Of a DNA stretch of 64,000 nt, positions 16,245-25,923 are shown one piece after another; the stretch's first letter is position 1, and every line of letters starts with the position of its first letter. The notes under the pieces are model-generated. The model was given only the letters and a program-made list of their open reading frames with translations, did not search any database and was not told the origin of the DNA. Position numbers and translations under genes: made by a program. The stretch lies in NCBI GenBank assembly GCA_963777895.1, contig CAVZSF010000005.1:372001-436000 (forward strand), in the 5' to 3' direction. This DNA is from UBA2241 sp963777895. Lineage in GTDB: Bacteria > Actinomycetota > Thermoleophilia > UBA2241.

Positions 16245-19044
16245 ATGTCACTGCTCAGGCACAGCCGCCCCGCCATTTCAGCTGACACCCGCTTAGCGAC
16301 GCTGCTCCTCTGCACCGCCTTGGCGGTGACAGCGCTACTCGTCTGGGTGCCGCGGGCGGCGGCCGTGCCACCGCCGGTCTCCTTCGCCGGTGCACAGCTC
16401 TTCGCCACCGACTATTACCCGGACGCGCTCGCCGCCGGCGACTTCAACGGCGATGGAAAGGCCGATCTGGTCACAGCCAATGGTCCGAACGACGTCTCGG
16501 TCCTGCTCAACGACGGCATGGGCGGCTTTGCCCCGCACGTGGACTTCGCCGCGGGCACTTTCCCCGTTGCGGTTGCGGTCGGCGACTTCAACAACGACAC
16601 CAAGGCCGACCTGGTGGCGGTGAGCTCCTGGGACGGCACGGTCTCGATCCTGCTCGGCGACGGCAGCGGCGGCTTCTCGGCGTCCGCCACCTACGCCGTG
16701 GGCAGTTCCCCCTCGGAGGTCGCCGTCGCCGACTTCAACGCCGACGGCAAGGCCGACCTGGCCGTGGCGAACCACGCCTCGAGCAACGTCTCGATCCTGC
16801 TCGGCAACGGCAGCGGGGGCTTCGCCGCGCACGTCGACTACGCTGCCGGGCCCAACCCGCGCTCGGTCGCCGTCGCCGACTTCAACCGCGACGGCAAGCC
16901 CGACCTTGCCGTGACGAACGATTGGGGCGCGGACTACGTCGCGATCTTGCTCGGCAACGGCAGCGGAGGTTTCGCGGCCCACGTCGATTACGCCACGGGC
17001 ACTGACCCGACCTCGGTCGCGGTCGTCGACCTCAACGCGGACGGCAAGGCCGACCTGGCAGCGGCGAACAACGGCTCGACGAGCGTCTCTATCCTGCTCG
17101 GCGACGGCAGCGGCGGCTTCGCCGCGCACGCCGACTACGCCGTCGGTTCGGCGCCGTGGTCGGTCGCCGCCGGCGACTTCAACAACGACGGCAAGGCCGA
17201 CCTCGCGACGTGGTCCGGCACCGTCTCGATCCTGCTTGGTGACGGCAGCGGCAGCTTCACGGCGCGGCATGACTCTCCCGCGCGCCCCTCCTCGGGCTGC
17301 GTCGCCGTCGCCGACTTCAACGCGGACGGCAAGGCGGACCTGGCTTCGGTGAACAGCGACAGTAACGACGCCATCGTTCTCCTCGGCGACGGCGGTGGCG
17401 GCTTCCCGGCGCTGGCCGACTGCGCCACGGGCACCGGCCCGTACTCGGTCGCCGTCGCAGACTTCAATGCCGACGGCAAGGCCGATCTGGCGACGGCCAA
17501 CGCCAGCTCGACCAATGTCTCGATCCTGCTCGGCAGCGCCGGCGGTGCATTCGCCGCGCATGTCGAGTACGCCGCGGGTTCGCATCCGTGGTCGCTCGCT
17601 GTCGGCGACTTCAACGCAGACGGCAAGGCCGACCTTGCCTCTGCGAACGCCAACTCGGCCAACGTGTCCGTCCTGCTCGGCGCCGGCAGTGGCGGCTTCG
17701 CCACCCACGTCGACTACGCCGTCGGCAATGGCCCGCGGTCCGTCGCCGTCGGCGACTTCAACGGCGACGGCAAGGCCGACCTGGCGACGGCGAACTGGGG
17801 CTTCACCAGCGTATCCATCCTTCTCGGGAACGGTAGCGGCGGCTTCGGCTCAGCCGCCTACTTCACGGTGGGCACCAACCCGACCTCGGTGGCCGTCGGC
17901 GACTTCAACGCGGACGGCAAGGCGGACCTCGCCGCGGCGAACTTCGGCTCGAACACTGTCTCGATCTTGGCCGGCAACGGCAGCGGCGGCTTCTCCAGCC
18001 GTACCGACTACACGGTGGGCGCCGGTCCGCTCTCGGTCGCCGTCGCCGACCTCAATGCGGACGGCAAGGCGGATCTCGCTGTGGCAGACGGCAACCTGGA
18101 CAGGGTCTCGGTCCTGCTCGGCACAGGCAGTGGCGGTTTCGCCGCGCGCGTCGATTACTTCGTGGGCTCCGGGCCCGCCTCGGTCGTCGTCTGCGACTTC
18201 AACGCCGACGGCAAGCCCGACCTGGCGACGGCGAACGGTCCCGAGAACAGCGTCTCCATCCTGCCCGGCAACGGTGACGGGACCTTCGCCGCGCCGGTCG
18301 GCTACGCCGTGGGCTCCACTCCGCTCGCGGTCTCCGCCGGAGACTTCAACGCAGACGGCAAGGCCGATATCGTGACGGCGAACAACGGCTCGAACAGCGT
18401 CTCCATCCTGCTCAATACGTCCGCCGACCTCACCCCACCCACCACCACCACCGACTACGACGGCCTCTGGCACAAGAGCGCCCTCACCGTGCACCTCAGC
18501 GCCACCGACAATGCGGGCGGTTCGGGCATGGTGGGCGGCCTCGCCAAGACCGAGTACTCAAAGGACGGCGGCGCCACGTGGACGACCGGCACCGCGGTGA
18601 GCTACGGCATGTGGAAGCGCGGCGGCGGCTCGGGCGTGCTACACCCTGCTCTACCGCTCGACCGACGCCGCCGGCAACATCGAGGGGACGCGGAGCATCG
18701 AGGTCAAGATCGACGCCCGCCCGCCGACCACGAGCAACGACGCCCCCCTGACGCCGCGCACGGGCAGCGTCACCGTGCACCTCACCGGCATCGACAGCCT
18801 CTTCGGCGTGAGCGCCTGCTCGGGCCTGGCCGCCACCTTCTACCGCCTCGACACCGGCGGCTGGACGCCGGGCTCCGCGGTCACGGTCTCGGGCCTCGGC
18901 CTGCACTGGATCTGCTACTACTCGACCGACAACGCCGGCAACGCCGAGAACGCCAAGTGGTGCAGCGTGACGATCGTGGCGAGCGCCAAGGCCCTGCGGC
19001 GGCCGGCCCGCTCGCCTTCGTGGTCGCTTGCGGCAGGGCGCTAG
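16245..19044 (+). CDS. Secreted FG-GAP repeat protein with 14 repeats and C-terminal Ig-like domains (one frame change)
   Basis: ATG 16245 follows GGAGGAG by a few bases. Residues 1-45 form a signal peptide (LLLCTALAVTALLVWVPRAA). Then 14 copies of a roughly 46-residue unit follow, each with a core like VAVADFNADGKADLAVAN and a second half like VSILLGNGSGGFAAHVDYA. The D-x-N-x-D-G-K-x-D motif is the calcium-binding loop of FG-GAP/VCBS beta-propellers; 14 units would make two seven-bladed propellers. After NTSADLTPPTTTTDYDG come Ig-like domains seen in surface proteins. Near 18640 the frame changes and YTLLYRSTDAAGNIEG continues to TAG 19044. Role: calcium-stabilised surface adhesion or carbohydrate binding (inferred). 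Confidence 0.85.
16379..18415 (+). repeat. 14 tandem coding repeats of about 138-147 bp (FG-GAP units)
   Basis: The core coding for DFNADGKADLA recurs 14 times with near-identical bases (gacttcaacgcggacggcaa and variants). The high similarity among units points to recent unequal exchange or gene conversion. Confidence 0.8.
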
Positions 19045-19296
19045 GCGCAGTCGTCGACGCCGGCGTGTAGCTGAGGTGGTCCACGCCGGCGGCGCGACGC
19101 TCTAGCATGGCGCCGGCGCCGTCGAACCGCATACGGGGCAGACGACTTGGCCTGCGCCGGACGGCGCGTCCCTGAACGACCTTGGCCATGGACGTCGCCG
19201 GCATACCGGGCCTAGGATGGGACCGCGGCAGGTCCGTGCGGGCCTCGCGGATCCGGCCGCGCCACACGGCGGACTCCTTCTGAAGGGAGGACCAGC

Positions 19297-20715
19297 ACGC
19301 GCAAGCTGCTGACCCTGGGACTCGTCCTCGCCTTCCTCGTCGCCTCAACTGGCGCGGCCTTGGCTCGTGCGCCGCTGGGCGGCGCTTCCGGACCGTCCTT
19401 GGGCGCTCTCGCTGCGGTGTCTTCTGCCGGCGCCCCTGCCGCGTTCTTGGGCGGCGGACGTGCCGTGTCCCAGGGCGGCGCCCCTGCCGCGTCCCTGGCC
19501 GGCGCCCGCGGCTTGGCAAAGGCCATCGCCGCCCAGGAGGCGCACAACCCGCGCCTGCTGACCACGCCTGGAGTGGTCGGGACGGCCGTCGGTCGGCGCG
19601 CCGACGGGACGGCCGTCATCCGCGTCTTCGTCGAGCGGCGCGCGGTCGGGCACATCCCCCTATCCCTCGACGGGGTGCCCGTGGCGGTACAGGTCACCGG
19701 CGCGCTCACGGCCATGAGGCGGCCCACCAACAGGCCTCCGGTGGTGATCATCACGAGCCCTGCCGACGGGGCCGCCTTCGGCGCCGGCGCCACCGTCACC
19801 CTGACTGGATCGGCGCCGGACAGGGAGGACGGCGACCTCTCGGGCCAGCTCGTGTGGACGTCGAGCAGCGACGGCGTTCTGGGAAGGGGGGCGAGCTTCA
19901 CCCGAGTCCTCAGCACCGGCGTTCACGCCATCACGGCCTCCGTGACGGACGCGGGCGGGCGCACCACGACGGCGGGCGCGCTGGTCACGGTGGGAAGCGT
20001 CGCCCTCACCAGCACCTCTTACTGGCAGAGGCCCGTGCCCACCGGCGTGTCGACGAGCAACTACCAGCACATCGCGGCCGGCACTATCGCGTGCCGGGTG
20101 GTGGACCGGTCCGGCCGCGTCTACGCGCTGAGCAACGCTCACGTGTTCGCCCCGCACGACCTCGGCGGGCAGGGCGAGCTCGGCGACATCGTCAACCAGC
20201 CGGGGCTCTACGACGTCCCGAGCCACGTGTACGACCCCAGCCTGCGTCTCGGCGTGGTGGCAGCCTACCAGGCGCTCGTCGGCGACCTCTTCACGATGAA
20301 CGAGATGGATGCTGCCATCGCCCTGACCGATGAGACGTCCCTCGGAGGCGCGGTCCCCGTGGCGATCGGCGGCTACGGCGCGCCGAACAGCGTCGCGAAA
20401 GAGGCGGCCGTCGGCATGGCGGTGCAGAAGTACGGCCGCACCACGCTGCTGACCAAGGGAACGATCACCGGGATCAACGCGGTCACCGTCGTCGGCTACG
20501 CCGAGTGGGACGCCTGGTTCCGGGACCAGATCGTGGTCGAGACGTCCGGCACGTTCCTCCAGCCCGGCGATTCGGGATCGCTCGTCGTCACCGACGACGC
20601 CGGCGCCTACCCCGTCGGTCTTCTCTTCGCCGGCAACGCCGAGGGCACGATCGCGACCGTCACCCCGATCGTCCCCATCCTGCAGTACTTCGGCGTGACC
20701 GTCGACGGCAAGTGA
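19297..20715 (+). CDS. Secreted trypsin-like serine protease with an Ig-like domain (apparent ACG start)
   Basis: An ideal GGGAGG (19285-19290) lies six bases before ACG 19297, and from that codon the protein begins with a perfect signal peptide (RKLLTLGLVLAFLVASTGAA ending ALA). The first standard start is TTG 19360, which would cut off the signal. After an Ala/Gly-rich segment comes a Big/PKD-like domain (PPVVIITSPADGAAFGAGAT, about residues 145-235). The chymotrypsin-fold protease domain follows with His in YALSNAHVFAP, Asp in MNEMDAAIAL and Ser in LQPGDSGSLVV. It should be an active extracellular endopeptidase. Roughly 472 residues. Either ACG is used or the first base pair has mutated or been miscalled from ATG. 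Confidence 0.8.
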   Translation, partial: TRKLLTLGLVLAFLVASTGAALARAPLGGASGPSLGALAAVSSAGAPAAFLGGGRAVSQGGAPAASLAGARGLAKAIAAQEAHNPRLLTTPGVVGTAVGRRADGTAVIRVFVERRAVGHIPLSLDGVPVAVQVTGALTAMRRPTNRPPVVIITSPADGAAFGAGATVTLTGSAPDREDGDLSGQLVWTSSSDGVLGRGASFTRVLSTGVHAITASVTDAGGRTTTAGALVTVGSVALTSTSYWQRPVPTGVSTSNYQHIAAGTIACRVVDRSGRVYALSNAHVFAPHDLGGQGELGDIVNQPGLYDVPSHVYDPSLRLGVVAAYQALVGDLFTMNEMDAAIALTDETSLGGAVPVAIGGYGAPNSVAKEAAVGMAVQKYGRTTLLTKGTITGINAVTVVGYAEWDAWFRDQIVVETSGTFLQPGDSGSLVVTDDAGAYPVGLLFAGNAEGTIATVTPIVPILQYFGVTVDGK

Positions 20716-20813
20716 GGCGCGACGCTATCGCTCCATCTGCCTACGACTGGGAGATGGTCTGAGAGGCGCGCGCCGGACAGACGTTCCTGCCGGGGACGAG
20801 CACCTGAGTCTGG

Positions 20814-23642
20814 TTACAGCGTGCCCGTGACGTCGACGGCGTCCAGGTAGACGTCGCCGCTGCCGACCACCTCGATCACGATAGTGTGCGCGCCGTCGGC
20901 GAGGCCGGTCCGCGAGAACACCATCTGCTGGTACAGCCGACTCCCGCTCGCGAAGCTCACGCTCTGGGGAGTCCCGCCGTCGATGGAGATCCGGGCGCTG
21001 CCCCCGGAGGGGACTTTCGCCCCGATCAGCCTGACATCCGTTCCCGTGAAGGCGATGGTGACCTTCGAGCCCGCCGTCTTCGAGTAGCGGGCTGAACCGC
21101 CGTAGTGGGCCGCGTTTTTCGACGTCGACCAGCGGCCGGTCCAATTGATCCTGGCGTCTGTCTGGTCGAAGCGGGTCCACGTCACGCGAACGTCGATCGA
21201 GACGGTCGCCGTAGCACTGCCGCCGCGTCCGTCGCTCACGCGTGTAGGTGAAGGCTGTCCGGTCCCTGACGTAGCCGGCGGCCGGCGCGTAAAGGAAGTC
21301 GCCGAACAGGCCGAGCGTGACGCTGCCGTGGACGGGACTCGCGGCGAGTGTCGCGGTCAGCGTGTCACCGTCGGGGTCGGTGTCGTTGGCGAGCACTCCC
21401 GGGACGGCGACGGACAGGGGCGTGTCCCGCAGCGTGCTGTAGGAATCGGCGACCGCTGCGGGGGTCCTGGTTCGGACGGGCGCTCACCTCTATCGAGACG
21501 GTCGCCGTCGCACTGCCGCCCCGTCCGTCGCTCACCGTGTAGGTGAAGCTGTCCGGCCCGGCGTAGCCCGCCGCCGGCGTGTAGACGAAGTCGCCGAGCG
21601 CGCCGAGCGAGACGACGCCGTGGGCGGGGCTCGTCGACGATGGCGGCGGTCAGCGTGTCGCCGTCAGGGTCGGAATCGTTGGCGAGCACGCCGGGCGCGG
21701 CCATGCTCAGGGGTGTGTCCTGCGCCGTGGTGTAGGTGTCAGCGGCCGCGGCCGGCGCCCTATTCGTCGCGACGACCTCGATGGTCACCGTGGCCGTGGC
21801 GCTGCCGCCGCTTCCCGTCGTTCGCGGTGTAGGTGAAGCTGTCCGCCCCGGCGTAGCCGGCGGCCGGCGTGTAGAGGAAGCCGCCGAGCAGGCCCAGGGT
21901 GACAGTGCCGTGGGCAGGGCCCGTTGCGATGGCGGCCGTCAGGGCGTCACCATCGGGGTCCGTGTCGTTGCCGAGCACGCCGGGGGCGGTGACGCTCAAC
22001 GGCGTGTCACGCGCAGTGCTGAAGGCGTCGGCGAGGGCCGACGGAGCGTGGTTGACCGCGGCGGGGTTCATGTCGAGGAAGACGGGGTTGCACCAGACGT
22101 TCGAGACGTCCGTGCCGTCCGTGTTCGCGAACGTCATCGTCACCACGCGGAACGTGTCGTTGGTGGGCTGTGGGACGCTCGCTGTGTAGGTCGTCTGCGT
22201 CGGGTTGGCGACGTACCAGATCTCGGCGTTGTTGCGGTTCCTGACGCTGATCCGCGTGCACATGCGTCCGGTCCTCGGCCGCTGGGTGATGCTCAACTTG
22301 AGGCTCGTCGTGGGGTAGACGGGAAGGACGCCGCCCTGTTCGACTCCGTTCAGGGTGAAGTAGCCGAGGTCGCCGCGGCCCGACGCCGTGACATCGCCGG
22401 ACTTGAGAGCCTCGAGCACCCCCGTGGGGCCGAAGCCCTGCGGCGAGCGGAGCCAGGTGAGTCCGTTGACGCCCGTGTAGGCGGTGTGGGCGTCCGAGTT
22501 GCCCACGCCGACCGGGAAGGAGCCGCCGGCGATCCTCTTGTCGACGGCGTTGTTCAGCAGCTCGAACCACTTGGTCACAGCGCTCGAGTTGGACGTCGCC
22601 GAGTTCGAGATGATCTCGATGGCGCGGAAGGCTGCGGTGAAGTCCTCGTAGCCCATGCCCGAAAGGTAGGGATGCGCGGCCACGGCGAACGACGTCCCCG
22701 GGTTCTGGGCATTGATCCGGTCGACCAGGGTCGCGGCCGCGTACGCCTCGTCGGCGGGCGGGAGCACGGACGTGTTCAGTCCGTAGGCCAGCGTGTGGCT
22801 CTTGTTGAGCAGCGCCGCGATCTCGAGACCTGGCAGCACGGGGATGCCGTACGCCGCCTGCTGCGTCGCGCAGTCGGCGGCGTAGAGCGCCCAGTCGGCC
22901 AGGTCGTCGGTGGGACGCTCCTGGATCCAGTCCCAGTGGTCGGTCATGATGAGCCACTTCTGGCCGGTGCCCACCGCCTGGGCGGCGCGTTGGGCGATCG
23001 TGTACGACCCGACGCTCCAGGTGTTGCTGTGCACGTGCCCGTCGCCGGCGCCCCAGTCGGTGTCGGCTCGGCAGTGCGGCGACCGTCACGGCGAGCGGTA
23101 GCGCCACCGTGGTCTCTTGTGCGCCGACGGCGACGACGGCCGTCGCGACGAGGGTGCTGGTCGAGCCGTCTCGGAGCTGCAGGTCGCCGGCGGGGACGGC
23201 GAGCACGATCTGGGAGCTGCGGTCGAGGAAGCGGCGCGCCGGCCGCTCGCGCGAGTCGGCGAGGCGCGCGAGCACCTGCGCCTTCGTGCCGGCCATGTCC
23301 GAGATGGGACGGAGGGCCTTCCCGGGGCGGACCACGGCGAGCGTCGTGCCGTCGGGCCCGGCGATGCTGAGCTGCTTCAGGGTGACCTGAGCGGCCCTTG
23401 CCCATGTCGAAGACGAACACGGGCACGGTGATGACACCGGGTGAGACCGTGCCGAGCTCGATCGTCGGGGCGACGAGCAGCACGTCGCCGCCGGCCGAAG
23501 CAGCCGTCCGCAGATGAGCGAGGGCGGCGGCGTCCGGGTCGGGCGCGGTCGCGGCGAGGCAGGCGGGCGCCATGAACAGGGACAGGGCGGCTGCAAGCAC
23601 GAACGCCGCGAAACGGCCCTTCCAACCCCGCAGGCCTGCCAT
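20814..23642 (-). pseudogene. Large secreted PHP-domain protein with cadherin-like repeats and a C-terminal beta-sandwich, frame-broken
   Basis: Start ATG 23642 has GGAAGGGAG upstream and a signal peptide (FAAFVLAAALSLFMAPACLA). Successive frames give a beta domain (VTLKQLSIAGPDGTTLAVVR, LQLRDGSTSTLVATAVV). The PHP-type metallophosphoesterase domain follows: GDGHVHSNTWSVGSY with H-x-H, WLIMTDHWDWIQ, IPVLPGLEI, FAVAAHPYLSGMGY, GVGNSDAHTAYT. Then come three cadherin-like repeats, each with DTPLSV-x-APGVLxNDTDPDGD, and a C-terminal jelly-roll segment (WTRFDQTDARINWTGRWSTS, LYQQMVFSRTGLADGAHTIV). The PHP domain predicts a metal-dependent phosphodiesterase or phosphatase; the rest predicts wall or glycan contact. 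At least six frame changes are needed, all with motifs preserved, so indel error is likely. Confidence 0.72.
21200..22070 (-). repeat. Three cadherin-like coding repeats, about 290-bp period
   Basis: Units start near 22050, 21760 and 21465 and share DTPLS, PGVLxND-x-DPDGD-x-LTA, HGTVTLG and YTPAAGYAG-type motifs at both DNA and protein level. Each unit carries at least one frame change. Confidence 0.7.
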
Positions 23643-23824
23643 GACGACTCCCTTCCGGCCGGCTTGCGGGACGCCGCAGCGATGATCGCGCCGCGGCCCG
23701 CTCGGCCCCCCTTGGATCTGGTCCCCTCTCGGTCTGGGAGCATACTACCCAGACGACAGGGGAGATCCGCCGTCGGGACGGATGTGTAATCTGGAATGGC
23801 GTCGTCGACGCCGCCGCTCGAGGG

Positions 23825-24886
23825 CTACGCCACGAACGCTCCCGGCGCGAAGACCTCGCCGACCCGGCGCGCCACCGCTGCGATGAGGCGCGCCGTCTCC
23901 TCGATGTCGCTGCCGTCGGCCATCTCGGCCGCGGAGTGGACGTAGCGCATCGGGATGCTGAGCTGGAGCGTCGCCGCTTCGCCGGCCGCCGCGACCTCGT
24001 GCGCGTCGGTGAGGGTCTCGCCGGCGATCGCCAGGGGCTGGATGGCGATGCCCTCCTCGGCGGCGACGTCGCGCGCCAGCGCCGCGACCTTACGGTTCAT
24101 GACGGTGCCCAGGTTGAGGACGGGACCGCCACCCAGCTTCACCTCGCCGGCGATCTTGACGGCGTCGGCGCCCGGGTAGTCGCTCGTGAAGGTCCCGTCG
24201 ATGACGATCACGACGTCGGGGTGCAGGCGGCGAGCGAGGGCCCGGGCGCCCATGTAGGTGGTCTCCTCGTGCGACGACGAGGCGGCGATCAGACGCGCCC
24301 GTCCGTCCGTCGGACCGTAGAGCTCGAGGGCGCGGATCACCGCGTAGACGCCGGCCCGGTTGTCGATGGCGAGCGAAGCGAAACGGCCCGGCGAGAGCTC
24401 GTGGAAGCCCTGGTCGAACGTGACGCAATCGCCGACGGCGACGCGGGCGAGCGCCTCGGCGCGGTCGTGGGCGCCGATGTCGACGAACTGTTCTCTGATC
24501 GGCGCCGCCTTGCCGCGCTCCGCCTCCGGCACGATGTGGGTGGGCAGGCGCCCGACCACGCCGCGTACCGGGCCTTCCGCGCCATGGATCAGGACGGTGT
24601 GCCCCGGCAGCAACTGCTGGTCGAGCCAGCCGATCACGTCGAGCCGCACGTAGCCGTCTTCGTCGACGTGGGTGACGATCATGCCGATCTGGTCGGCGTG
24701 CGCGATGGCGAGCACCTGAGGGCCGTCCTGCGGCCCGCTCTCCGCCCAGAGGTTGCCCAAGGGATCGCCCTGCGCTTCGGCGACGCCCTCGAGGCGGCGG
24801 CGGACGATCGCCTGCACCGCCGCCTCGAAGCCGCTCGGGGAGGGGGCGAGGCACAGCTGGCGCAGGAACTCGACGTCCAGATCCAT
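23825..24886 (-). CDS. M42 family metallopeptidase (glutamyl aminopeptidase / deblocking aminopeptidase)
   Basis: 353 residues, the family length. The zinc ligands and catalytic residues of M42 are present in order: His in VLAIAHADQIGMIV, Asp in LAIDNRAGVYAV, the EE pair in SSSHEETTYMGAR, Asp in VVIVIDGTFTSDYPG and His in SIPMRYVHSAAEM. The N-terminal LAPSPSGFEAAVQAIV is also typical. These enzymes form large tetrahedral cytoplasmic particles that remove N-terminal residues from peptides. No signal peptide. The start is ATG 24886, with AAGGAG about eight bases upstream. Confidence 0.9.
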   Translation of the reverse strand: MDLDVEFLRQLCLAPSPSGFEAAVQAIVRRRLEGVAEAQGDPLGNLWAESGPQDGPQVLAIAHADQIGMIVTHVDEDGYVRLDVIGWLDQQLLPGHTVLIHGAEGPVRGVVGRLPTHIVPEAERGKAAPIREQFVDIGAHDRAEALARVAVGDCVTFDQGFHELSPGRFASLAIDNRAGVYAVIRALELYGPTDGRARLIAASSSHEETTYMGARALARRLHPDVVIVIDGTFTSDYPGADAVKIAGEVKLGGGPVLNLGTVMNRKVAALARDVAAEEGIAIQPLAIAGETLTDAHEVAAAGEAATLQLSIPMRYVHSAAEMADGSDIEETARLIAAVARRVGEVFAPGAFVA

Positions 24887-25027
24887 CGGGCACTCCTTGG
24901 CGAGGGGACCGGCCGGACGGCCGCTTCACATCGCGGTCATCCTATGCCGCGAGGCTCGCCGAGACGATGCACGGGTGGATCTACGCCGCGGCGCTGGGTT
25001 GACGTCGGCGCCGCCGCGGCCGGTGGG

Positions 25028-25729
25028 TCACGCGGCCAACGGCCCCGCGCCCTCCTCCGGCATGCCCTCGTACTGAACGATGTGCCCGGGCATGCCGGCG
25101 AACGCGAAGCTGCGGTTCATGTGGTCGCGTTCGTCCAGCCCGATGCGGCGGAACACGTCGGCCCACGAGTCGAACGGTCCGCGCTCCTGGACGAGCTCGC
25201 TCCTCACGGGCTGGTCCTCCCACTCAGGGTGGTCGTCGACGAGCTCCGCGTACGTGTGCTCGGCGTGGTCCTCGAACTCGGCGTTGAAGAGGAAGGAGCG
25301 CCGCAGGTCGGCGCGCGCCATACCCCACGTCATGGCGGAGTAGGAAGCGACCATCAGGGACGGCAGGGGCTGCGTCATGTAACGGGGGTCCCGGGTGGCC
25401 TCCTCCTTCATCTTCTCGTTGATGACGAGCAGGTGCCAGACCTCGGTGTCCTGGGCCTCGCGGCCCCACCTCAGGACGGCGTCGGCCTCCTGGACCAGCT
25501 CCCTGTCACGGTAGTTACGCGTGATGCGCCCGTACTCGCGGGTCTCCCAGGCACGGTAAGGGATGGGGGCGGTGAGCTCGATCAGCTTCGCCTTGGCGAG
25601 CGTCGTCGTGCTCCCTGTGAACATGTCCATGCTGCGGAAGAAGAAGCGCGCCGTTTGCGAGTAGTCGTACCGCGGTCGCGCCCGCGAAGCCTGCTGTTCC
25701 TTCTTGAGGTCGACCTGCACCCGTTCCAC
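25028..25729 (-). CDS. Alternative-oxidase-like diiron carboxylate protein
   Basis: 233 residues. The order of Glu/His motifs matches the four-helix diiron core of alternative oxidases: IPYRAWETREYGR (family: LETVAAVPGM), VWHLLVINEKMKEE (family: NERMHL), FNAEFEDHAEHTYAELV (family: LEEEAxHTY) and GLDERDHMNRSF (family: RADExxHRxxN). Alternative oxidases are monotopic membrane quinol oxidases that reduce oxygen to water without proton pumping. No quinone synthesis or cytochrome gene is adjacent. The match is by motif order, not by search; another ferritin-like diiron oxygenase is possible. Confidence 0.6.
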   Translation of the reverse strand: MERVQVDLKKEQQASRARPRYDYSQTARFFFRSMDMFTGSTTTLAKAKLIELTAPIPYRAWETREYGRITRNYRDRELVQEADAVLRWGREAQDTEVWHLLVINEKMKEEATRDPRYMTQPLPSLMVASYSAMTWGMARADLRRSFLFNAEFEDHAEHTYAELVDDHPEWEDQPVRSELVQERGPFDSWADVFRRIGLDERDHMNRSFAFAGMPGHIVQYEGMPEEGAGPLAA

Positions 25730-25923
25730 CGTACCCCCCTTTGCGCGTCGGGACGAAGGCAGGGTGTCCGTGCGGCCCGCGAGGAAAACCGTTGGCTCGC
25801 GCCAGGGATGGACGCCGCGCCACGCCGCGCCTGTAGACTCGGCACGACGGGCAGCCGCGGCCCATCACGACTCGTCCCCCAGGGGGACGACGCCGGGCCG
25901 CGGGAGAGCCATGGGGGCAACAG

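Noticed and set aside
16335..17708. 457-residue antisense frame in the FG-GAP repeats
   Set aside because: It repeats only because the sense repeats do; no domain on the antisense side.
16379..18415. Regular repeats as a possible CRISPR array
   Set aside because: Units of about 140 bp are coding and continuous; no short repeat/spacer pattern.
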